Shown here: positions 57,501 to 64,000 of the stretch, one piece after another | Layout: each line of letters begins with the position of its first letter | Position numbering within the stretch: position 1 is the stretch's first letter | From: Nitrospira sp. | GTDB taxonomy: Bacteria > Nitrospirota > Nitrospiria > Nitrospirales > Nitrospiraceae | Length of the DNA stretch: 64,000 nucleotides | Reading direction: 5' to 3' | Assembly: GCA_015709715.1 (NCBI GenBank) | Contig: CP054184.1 | Span: forward strand, 1,721,001-1,785,000 | Translations under genes and position numbers: made by a program | Notes under the pieces: model-generated | What the model was told of the DNA's origin: nothing | What the model saw: the letters and a program-made list of their open reading frames with translations, nothing else | The model's database searches: none

Positions 57501-58772
57501 ATGAAACAACTCGCGACGCATCCTGCCTCCATGGAAGCCACGTTCACGCTCCTCGATCTACTGCAGCAACGAAAGACCCGACGATTCGGCCGCGGCATGA
57601 CGCTGCCCGACGGCCCTCTTCAGTATGTGAGCCGGCACGAACCGCTGCCGCTGAGCCGGGAAGAGGAGCGGTATCTGATTTATGCCGCAGTCGGTAAGAC
57701 GGGCCGCAATCTGGGCGACATGCACTTCACCGGTCGTCCCGGCGCCAACCACGGCCAGGGCAACGCCTTGATGAACTTCCGGAGCCGCACGGTCCCCAGC
57801 CCCTGTGCCGCCCATACGACCCAGCTCTTCTACACCAACGACGACGGCGTCTTCTTCGTCGCCGAGTCCGCATCCCCCGACCACCCCTGGGATCTGGAGG
57901 TGGTACAACTGCAAGACTCGCGGCTGGAGATCCCGCGGCAGGCGCCCTTCATGCTGCCGTTCAATCAGTGGTACACGAACCGTCCCGGCACAACCCTCTT
58001 CATCCCCGTCACGAACCTCGCGCTCCTGTACCTCAACCTGCTGTTGATGATGTTCAGCGAAGAAAGCGGGTACTTCATCGTCGACACCGACAACGGCAAC
58101 GCCGCCTGCGGGCTCGATGCGTTCCGGAAGAGCGCCGGCGGGCACCTGCACGATGATCTCGCCATGCGCCGCATGTTCAGCCTGCGCGAATTGGAGGCTG
58201 CCATCAGCGAAACGGCGGTTCAGGAACAAGGCATCATCTGCGAGCACATCGTGCTGATGCAGCAGGCGCTCGGCTTGGGCGGCGGCATTCAAAGCGTCGG
58301 CAGCGGGCGTCATCTGCTGGGGCTGGAGCCACACCTCTATCCGGGTCTAGGCTTCCGCTTCGTGGTGCCGCCCGGGAAACCCTTGCGCGCCAATCCGGTT
58401 GGTTTGCCAGACCTGTGGGAGGGGCCCACGCCGCCCTTCGTCCCTTCGATGACCGAGGCGGTGACCCGCTTGGTGGAGGCGAAGTTCGGACCGGAAGGCA
58501 CCTATCGCAAAGCCGGCCAACAGCCGTGGACCGGCGCGGCCTCCGCCAGCCGGGTCCCGCAACATTCCGAGCGAGCGGTCGCCGCCACGATCGCCTTTGC
58601 CGAATATGTGCAGGCGACGTACGGACGATTCCCGGCGCACGTCGACGCGTGCAAGTCGGTCGTGGCCTGTCAAACGCACCATCTCGACGAAGACTTTTAC
58701 GCTACCTTTTATCCTGAATCGGCCTTGCCGGAGGCGCATCGCGAACACATGCACGTCTGGCACGCGTCATGA
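57501..58772 (+). CDS. Nitroreductase-like protein of unknown function
   Basis: The protein has 423 residues. The ATG at 57501 follows GGGAAGGAGG. LLQQRKTRRFGRGMTLPDGP and LSREEERYLIYAAVGKTGRN look like the start of nitroreductase-fold flavoproteins (RRSxRxF, then an exposed helix). EHIVLMQQALGLGGGIQSVG resembles their later conserved helix. It is longer than ordinary nitroreductases, with an inserted middle and a C-terminal part I cannot place. No signal peptide is seen. It lies 42 bp before the ketosynthase-like gene, suggesting joint action, perhaps a flavin-dependent redox step on its substrate. The family assignment is tentative. Confidence 0.6.
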   Translation: MKQLATHPASMEATFTLLDLLQQRKTRRFGRGMTLPDGPLQYVSRHEPLPLSREEERYLIYAAVGKTGRNLGDMHFTGRPGANHGQGNALMNFRSRTVPSPCAAHTTQLFYTNDDGVFFVAESASPDHPWDLEVVQLQDSRLEIPRQAPFMLPFNQWYTNRPGTTLFIPVTNLALLYLNLLLMMFSEESGYFIVDTDNGNAACGLDAFRKSAGGHLHDDLAMRRMFSLRELEAAISETAVQEQGIICEHIVLMQQALGLGGGIQSVGSGRHLLGLEPHLYPGLGFRFVVPPGKPLRANPVGLPDLWEGPTPPFVPSMTEAVTRLVEAKFGPEGTYRKAGQQPWTGAASASRVPQHSERAVAATIAFAEYVQATYGRFPAHVDACKSVVACQTHHLDEDFYATFYPESALPEAHREHMHVWHAS

Positions 58773-58814
58773 CGACACACAACCTTTCCTCTCTTGAACA
58801 CACAGGAGGACATT

Positions 58815-60140
58815 ATGAAGCGCTCTGCATCACGTCGAGTCGTCATCACGGGGATGGGCGTCGTCTCTCCCCTGGGCTGCACCGTCGATCTGTTTTGGCA
58901 TCTGTTGAGCCGGGGCGAGAGCGCGGTGAAACCGATCACGTCGTTCGACACCTCTCCCTTTCAGGCCTGTCTGGCCGCCGAGGTCCAGGATTTCGACCCC
59001 GAAGACTTTTTGCACCGGAAACAGGCGCGCCGCATGGGGCGCGCCACGCAATTCGCTGTGGCTTCCGCCATGATGGCGGCCCGCGACTCGGGCATTGATT
59101 TGGAGCACGAAGATCGTGCCGCCATCGGCATCAGCATCGGCACCTCCATCGGCGGGTTAAAGGAAGCTTTCGATTTCCATGACGCCGCCAGGCAAACGGC
59201 CTATGGACGGGTAAATCCCTTTACCATGGGCATGACCTTCCCCAACGCCATCTCGTCCGAGGTGGCCATCGTGTTGGGACTGCACGGTCCCTGTGAAACC
59301 TATTCCATCGGCTGCTCCTCGACGGCCAATGCCATCGGCCGCGCCTACGAATGGATCAAGTCCGGCCAGTCCGCAATCGTGGTGGCGGGAGGCACGGAAG
59401 CTCCGCTGCATCAAAGCATTTATGCCGCGATGGATGCCGGCCGCGCGCTGGCGCCGGATGGTCGCGGAACCATCCGCAATCTCCCACGCCCCTTCGACAA
59501 GACACGCTGCGGCATGGTGCTGGGGGAAGGGGCCGGCTGCTTCATTCTGGAGGAGTACGAGCACGCGCGCGCCCGAGGCGCCAAAATGTACGCCGAGCTC
59601 GAAGGGTGGGGCTTCACCTGCGACGCCCATTCGATGATCAAGCCGGCGGCCGACGGGCACGAGCAACGTCGAGCGGCGGCGCTGGCCCTGTCGACGGCCC
59701 ATTGGTTCCCTGAGGAAGTCGATTATGTCAATGCCTGCGGGCTCGGCACGATGGAGTTGGATGCGCTCGAGACCGAAACCTTGAAGCAGGTCCTGGGGGA
59801 CCACGCCTACCGTGTCCCGGTCAGCTCGTTCAAGGCGGCGCTGGGACATGCCTTCGCGGCCAGCGGAGCCTTCCAAGTCATTGGCACCGCCAAAGCCATG
59901 GAGCACCAGTTCATTCCTCCTACCCTGAACCTGACAACGCCGGACCCCACCTGTGACCTCGACTACGTCTCGGGACGGGGACGCTCGGTCCACCTCGACC
60001 GGGCGCTGATCAACAGCTTTGGATTCGGGGGCAAGAATATCGTCCTCGCGCTCTCGCGTGTGGATGTGGGCGTCGCGGGCACCGCCCCGATGGCCGCCAC
60101 ACAATCCCACCATATGAGCCACTTGGTCGGAGTGTCCTAG
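58815..60140 (+). CDS. Beta-ketoacyl synthase (FabF-like) with His-to-Cys change in the active site
   Basis: The protein has 441 residues. The ATG at 58815 follows CACAGGAGG; a TTG at 58794 is less likely. It has the KAS I/II fold start RRVVITGMGVVSPLGCTVDLFW, and the nucleophile Cys167 in YSIGCSSTANAIG. The His in the family motif NAHGTST is Cys308 here (VNACGLGTMELDALE). The second catalytic His is kept as His345 (SFKAALGHAFAASGAF). C-H-H is needed for decarboxylating condensation, so this C-C-H enzyme may do other chemistry, such as acyl transfer or priming. It has no nearby acyl carrier protein, so it is probably not general fatty acid synthesis. Confidence 0.88.
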   Translation: MKRSASRRVVITGMGVVSPLGCTVDLFWHLLSRGESAVKPITSFDTSPFQACLAAEVQDFDPEDFLHRKQARRMGRATQFAVASAMMAARDSGIDLEHEDRAAIGISIGTSIGGLKEAFDFHDAARQTAYGRVNPFTMGMTFPNAISSEVAIVLGLHGPCETYSIGCSSTANAIGRAYEWIKSGQSAIVVAGGTEAPLHQSIYAAMDAGRALAPDGRGTIRNLPRPFDKTRCGMVLGEGAGCFILEEYEHARARGAKMYAELEGWGFTCDAHSMIKPAADGHEQRRAAALALSTAHWFPEEVDYVNACGLGTMELDALETETLKQVLGDHAYRVPVSSFKAALGHAFAASGAFQVIGTAKAMEHQFIPPTLNLTTPDPTCDLDYVSGRGRSVHLDRALINSFGFGGKNIVLALSRVDVGVAGTAPMAATQSHHMSHLVGVS

Positions 60141-60146
60141 GTGCGC

Positions 60147-60308
60147 ATGGCAGAGACCATCAGCAAGACAGCGACGAGCGGCCGGGAACGGGATCGGACG
60201 GGGCGGCGGCATCACCGTCGCCGCTCCGTGACGGGCCCGGCCCGGAGCATGCAATCATTCACTGGAGCAGAAGGAGACCATCCACAAGAGTTGGGTACCA
60301 CATCATGA
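60147..60308 (+). CDS. Possible small Arg-rich protein overlapping the next regulator gene
   Basis: This is a 53-codon frame (MAETISKTATSGRERDRTGR start) with AGGTG upstream. It ends with a TGA that overlaps the ATG of the following regulator, an arrangement typical of coupled genes; the regulator itself lacks a good ribosome site. No homologue is known to me. It could simply be a coupling leader or a chance frame. Confidence 0.3.
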   Translation: MAETISKTATSGRERDRTGRRHHRRRSVTGPARSMQSFTGAEGDHPQELGTTS

Positions 60309-60961
60309 CCATGACACAAACCAAGACCACACAGGTATTCATCGTCAATCCCCAGGAACTCGTTCGAGTCGGACTGCGTACGCTCTTGGCGACGCAGGAC
60401 GATTTCGCCGTCGCCGGCGAATCGTCCTCCCGCGGGGAGGCGCTGCCGCTCCTCCTTCACACCAAGCCCGACATCGTCATCCTGGACCTCCGGGCCCAGG
60501 ACGGGAAGAGCATCAACACCGCCAAGGAAATCCTGGCGCATCTCCCGCACACACGGCTCCTCTTCCTCGCGGACAACCTCAACGACACCATTCTCCTGTC
60601 CGCCGTCGCGACCGGGGCACATGGGTATGTTCTACAAGACGCAGGCAACGAGACCCTACTCCAGGCCCTACGCTCGCTGGCCAAGGGGCAATCCTTCCTC
60701 GATCCGGGAGCGACGCGCCAGACGTTCGCCTATCTTCGCAAGATTGCAGACCGGGAACCGGAATGGGGGCAACATCTGCTGTCGCCGCAAGAGCGACGAC
60801 TCTTGCCGCTCGTGGCCCAGGGGAAGACCAACAAAGAAATCGCCGCCGAACTCGGGTTGAGCGACAAGACGGTCAAAAATTACCTCGCGAACGTCTACAC
60901 CAAACTCCATCTGACCAGGAGGTCCCAAGCCGCCGCCTTCTATCTGAAACATTTGTCCTGA
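60305..60961 (+). CDS. NarL/LuxR-type regulator with degenerate receiver domain
   Basis: The protein has 218 residues. The N-terminal receiver (about residues 8-125) keeps the phospho-acceptor Asp (PDIVILDLRAQDG), but the acidic pair that binds magnesium is Asn-Pro (VFIVNPQELVRVGL), and the conserved Lys near the end is Gln (GAHGYVLQDAG). Phosphorylation by a kinase is therefore doubtful. The C-terminal HTH (about residues 155-215, LSPQERRLLPLVAQGKTNKE) is normal. It may respond to protein partners or ligands instead. It follows the ketosynthase gene by about 165 bp and precedes a multi-PAS sensor gene. Confidence 0.88.
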   Translation: MTMTQTKTTQVFIVNPQELVRVGLRTLLATQDDFAVAGESSSRGEALPLLLHTKPDIVILDLRAQDGKSINTAKEILAHLPHTRLLFLADNLNDTILLSAVATGAHGYVLQDAGNETLLQALRSLAKGQSFLDPGATRQTFAYLRKIADREPEWGQHLLSPQERRLLPLVAQGKTNKEIAAELGLSDKTVKNYLANVYTKLHLTRRSQAAAFYLKHLS

Positions 60962-60986
60962 GCGGCGGCGTTCCGCGCCGTCGCTC
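60960..60986 (+). terminator. Hairpin just after the regulator gene
   Basis: GAGCGGCGGCG (60960-60970) pairs with CGCCGTCGCTC (60976-60986), with one G-U, around a 5-base loop, overlapping the stop codon. The following sequence has a few Ts but no strong run, so termination may be incomplete. Confidence 0.4.
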
Positions 60987-61056
60987 AAGTTCGCCTTTCT
61001 CACTGCCGACAGAGTAGCCACACAGCCCCTCGGCCTTCACGAGGCACTCTGTCGGC

Positions 61057-64000
61057 ATGTACCATTTCCCCTCTTTCCATCTCGGCGACATGACGGCCTG
61101 CAGCGCGGCCCTGCGCCGGCTGGGCGACGATGCAACCGGCCTCCAGGACGTGGCCGGCCGCATCGTCGCGCATCTGTACCGCTCCTTCACCATACTCGGC
61201 ACCGATCAGCCCGCCTGCGTACTCGTTCGGTTGTTCAAAACCATCCGCTACGACCGGCTCGCACCCGAACTGCAGCGCCTGGCCGCCCAACGGATAGGCG
61301 GCGCGCCTGCCGATCCCTCCATCGCCTGCCTGACCCTGCTGGGCAGCGCGGGAGTGATCCCCGGCTGGAATGATCCCACCCAGTCCGGTCGATTTCGGGT
61401 GATCCCGCTCAGTTCTCCGGAGGAAGTCGATCGGCTGCCCATGTTCAGCCAACTCTTTCATCAAATCGGTTGGTCCCTTCCCTCTCGCACCCAGCCGTCC
61501 GCCGACCTCTTGGTCGATCGGCAGGAACACGCCTTCAATGTGTTCCATATTCTCCAGGCCGCCGGCAGCCCCTATGTGCCGGCGCAGGAGGAGTTTGTCG
61601 GACCGTTCGGCGTCCGTTCCGTGCTGGGATTCGGTGCCGTCCTGCCCGACAACGAACTGTTCACCGTCATCCTCTTCAGCAGAGATACGATTCCTGAGAG
61701 CGTCGCCCAACTGTTCAAATCCCTCGCCCTCTCCGTACAAGTTGCGCTGGCTCCCCATGTCGATGGAACGGCGGCCCCCGAGAACCGCGCCGGCTCATCC
61801 GTCCGCGGCGCCCAGCCCATCAACGCCCTGTGCGGCGCCGATCCGAAACAGGCGCGCATCGACGAGTTGGAACGACTCCTGAGGGTGCACGAGGAAACCG
61901 CCAGAACCCAAGCCGAACAGATCGACATGATCGTGAAGGGCTCCGGAATCGGCACCTGGGATTGGCACATTCCCAGCGGCCAGGTGGTCTTCAACGAGCG
62001 GTGGGCGACAATGCTGGGGTACGAGCCGGCGGAGATCGAACCGCATGTGCGGGCCTGGGAGCGGCTGGTCCATCCCGACGATAAACCGGCAATCATGCAA
62101 GCCGTGGCCGCTCACCTGCGAGGAGAAACCCCGGTATATTGCAGCGAACATCGATTGCGTCACAAGTCGGGAGCTTGGCACTGGGTCTACGATAGCGGGA
62201 AAGTTCTGGTACGCGATGCCGGCGGAGCCCCCATTCGCGCCGCCGGCATCCATCTGGACGTTACCGAACGCAAACAACTTGAACAGGCACAGGCCAGGGC
62301 GCAACAGGAGATTCGCGATCAGCAGCAGGCGCTCCACCATGCGCAAGCGTTGGCCCATCTAGGCTCCTGGGAATGGGATATCGTCACAGGGGCCGAACGC
62401 TGGTCCGATGAACAGTTCCGGGTCTTCGGCTATGCGCCGAACCAAATCTCCCCCACGTACGATCTTTTTCTCCGCGCGCTCCATCCGGATGATCTGCTGC
62501 GGGTGCGAGAGGCGGTCGACGCTGCCCTCCATCGGCACGTCTCCTACAATATCGACTGCCGCATCATCCGTCCTAGCGGTGAGGTTCGCCATGTGAATTG
62601 CCGCGGCCTCGTCCACCGCAATGCCGAAGGGCAGCCGATCCGGATGGCGGGCACCGTCCTGGACCTGACCGAATCGAAGCAGGCGGAGTCGGCCCTGCGC
62701 GCCAGCGAGACCCAGATCCGCTCGATTTTTGAGACGGCGATCGAAGGAATCGTCGTCATCGACGACCATGGCAAGATCGAACAGGTCAATCCCGCCCTGG
62801 TCACTCTCCTGGGATACGAAGAACAGGAGTTGGTCGGACAGAACATCAGCATGATCATGCCTTCGGCGCACCGCGGGGACCACGACGAGTACCTCGCCAA
62901 CCATCTGATCATCGGCAGAGGGTCCATCATCGACATAGGCGGGGAAGTCGTAGCTAAAAGAAAAGACGGTCTCTGTATCGACATTCATCTGTCGGTCAGT
63001 GAAATGCAGGTGGGGAGCGCGCGCAAGTATACCGGGATGATCCGCGACATCACGGGACGGAAACGGATCGAGGCCAATCTCCGAAAAAGTGAGGAGCGGT
63101 TCCGTCAACTCGCCGAACATATCGATGCCGTCTTTTGGCTCACGACCCCGGACAAGCATGAAGTACTGTACGTCAGCCCGGCGTTTGAAACGATCTGGGA
63201 ATGTCCGCGGGCCACCCTCTACGCCAGAGCGGATTCTTGGCTCGAACATGTCCATCCCGATGATCGGGAACGTATCGCAAACGCCTCAGCCTGTCAGGCC
63301 TCCTTCCCCTACGACGAGGACTACCGCATCGTGACACCGAGCGGAGCCGTCCGCTGGATTCGAGACCGCAGCTTTCCAATCAGGGATGAGAAGGGTACGG
63401 TCTCTCGCCTGGCCGGAATCGCAGTCGACATCACCGCCGCCAAAACCATGGCGGAGAAGGTGGGGGCCAGCGAAGCCCGATACCGCGCCCTGGTGGAGCT
63501 CTCCCCCAACGCCATCTTCGTCAACTGCGGGGGACAGATCGTCTTCGCCAACCAAGCCTGCCTGCAATTGCTGGGCTGCAAGACCGCACACGACCTCCTG
63601 GGAAAACCCGTCATGCACATCGTCCATCCCACCTTCCGTTCGCGGGTGGCAGAACGGATCGTGGCAATGGAATCCGGCCGGCAAGTAGCTTCCCCCATCG
63701 AGGAGCAATTGGTGCGACTCGACGGGACTGTCATCGATGTGGAAGTAACCGCCGCCGCGATCACCCACGAGGGGCGACCCGCCATACAGGTCATCGCGAC
63801 GGACATCAGCGCCCGCAAACATCTTGAGCAAGCCCTGCTCTCCACGAACCTGCAACTGACCGCCATCCTCAACGGCGCAACCCACGAATCCATCATCGCC
63901 ACCGATCCGAAGGGCCTGATCACCACCTTCAACGCCGGAGCGGAACACCTCTTGGGGTATGCCGCGTGCGAGATAGTCGGCGAGCGATTCTTGCCCCACT
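61057..64000 (+). CDS. Multi-PAS sensor protein, N-terminal part (runs off the right edge)
   Basis: Translation from the ATG at 61057 gives 981 residues with no stop before the window edge. Residues 1-265 form a domain I do not recognise (it begins MYHFPSFHLGDMTACSAALR). A short coiled coil leads to PAS domains starting near residues 291, 434, 554, 680, 807 and 934; the last is cut by the window end. PAC-type ends such as DVTERKQLEQ, DLTESKQAES, DITGRKRIEA and DISARKHLEQ separate them. The architecture suits a sensor histidine kinase or diguanylate cyclase, but the output domain lies outside. No membrane helix is visible, so it is probably cytoplasmic. It may pair with the neighbouring regulator, though that receiver seems degenerate. 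Confidence 0.85.
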   Translation, partial: MYHFPSFHLGDMTACSAALRRLGDDATGLQDVAGRIVAHLYRSFTILGTDQPACVLVRLFKTIRYDRLAPELQRLAAQRIGGAPADPSIACLTLLGSAGVIPGWNDPTQSGRFRVIPLSSPEEVDRLPMFSQLFHQIGWSLPSRTQPSADLLVDRQEHAFNVFHILQAAGSPYVPAQEEFVGPFGVRSVLGFGAVLPDNELFTVILFSRDTIPESVAQLFKSLALSVQVALAPHVDGTAAPENRAGSSVRGAQPINALCGADPKQARIDELERLLRVHEETARTQAEQIDMIVKGSGIGTWDWHIPSGQVVFNERWATMLGYEPAEIEPHVRAWERLVHPDDKPAIMQAVAAHLRGETPVYCSEHRLRHKSGAWHWVYDSGKVLVRDAGGAPIRAAGIHLDVTERKQLEQAQARAQQEIRDQQQALHHAQALAHLGSWEWDIVTGAERWSDEQFRVFGYAPNQISPTYDLFLRALHPDDLLRVREAVDAALHRHVSYNIDCRIIRPSGEVRHVNCRGLVHRNAEGQPIRMAGTVLDLTESKQAESALRASETQIRSIFETAIEGIVVIDDHGKIEQVNPALVTLLGYEEQELVGQNISMIMPSAHRGDHDEYLANHLIIGRGSIIDIGGEVVAKRKDGLCIDIHLSVSEMQVGSARKYTGMIRDITGRKRIEANLRKSEERFRQLAEHIDAVFWLTTPDKHEVLYVSPAFETIWECPRATLYARADSWLEHVHPDDRERIANASACQASFPYDEDYRIVTPSGAVRWIRDRSFPIRDEKGTVSRLAGIAVDITAAKTMAEKVGASEARYRALVELSPNAIFVNCGGQIVFANQACLQLLGCKTAHDLLGKPVMHIVHPTFRSRVAERIVAMESGRQVASPIEEQLVRLDGTVIDVEVTAAAITHEGRPAIQVIATDISARKHLEQALLSTNLQLTAILNGATHESIIATDPKGLITTFNAGAEHLLGYAACEIVGERFLPH

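Overview
The window is one contiguous, gene-dense, GC-rich bacterial chromosome segment. A 14-subunit complex I operon with fused nuoCD, several TonB-dependent receptors, a multi-PAS sensor and LuxR-type regulators suggest a Gram-negative chemolithotroph. Nitrospirota (Nitrospira-like) is my best guess, but no rRNA or other decisive marker is present. No intergenic stretch exceeds 300 bases, and I found no tRNA, rRNA or CRISPR.

Layout. (1) 1-16174, all minus strand: three TonB-dependent receptors, an S9-peptidase-like protein whose serine nucleophile is Asp, a lipoprotein amidohydrolase behind a tiny HTH protein, and a tight eight-gene run (15055 to 7037). That run is small His/Cys protein, BNR-repeat protein, unknown secreted protein, TonB, second BNR-repeat protein, TlpA-type thioredoxin, second small His/Cys protein, and receptor. 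It looks like a self-contained outer-membrane uptake system. A TPR protein follows. (2) 16417-36259, plus strand: secA, then a MidA/NDUFAF7-type methyltransferase directly upstream of nuoABCDEFGHIJKLMN, then a YihY/BrkB membrane protein. (3) 36288-46563, minus strand: a type I restriction-modification operon hsdM-hsdS-fic-hsdR. The fic gene is split by an IS3-family element, which is itself split by an IS30-family element. Both insertions have terminal inverted repeats and target duplications, and both broken genes can be rebuilt in frame. (4) 46624-52331: an M50/CBS site-2 protease (minus), then polysaccharide deacetylase, GNAT acetyltransferase, VOC protein, a DapF-like protein lacking both catalytic cysteines, and uvrC. 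(5) 52560-56257: two lipoproteins, a coiled-coil protein, and a copper-amine-oxidase-like enzyme split over two genes. (6) 56479-64000: a LuxR-solo-type regulator, a nitroreductase-like protein, a ketosynthase with its first catalytic His replaced by Cys, a pseudo-receiver regulator, and the N-terminal 981 residues of a multi-PAS sensor that leaves the window.

How the genes may work together. Regions 1 and 6 are the best candidates for undescribed systems. Region 1 pairs a dedicated TonB and receptor with periplasmic thiol chemistry (TlpA) and duplicated Cys/His-rich proteins, which suggests capture of a metal or redox-active ligand. Region 6 pairs a ligand-binding LuxR protein with an acyl-condensing-type enzyme and a flavoenzyme-like partner. 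A perfect 7-4-7 palindrome lies just upstream of the enzymes' candidate promoter. This would fit a small-molecule pathway controlled by its own sensor, but that is inference.
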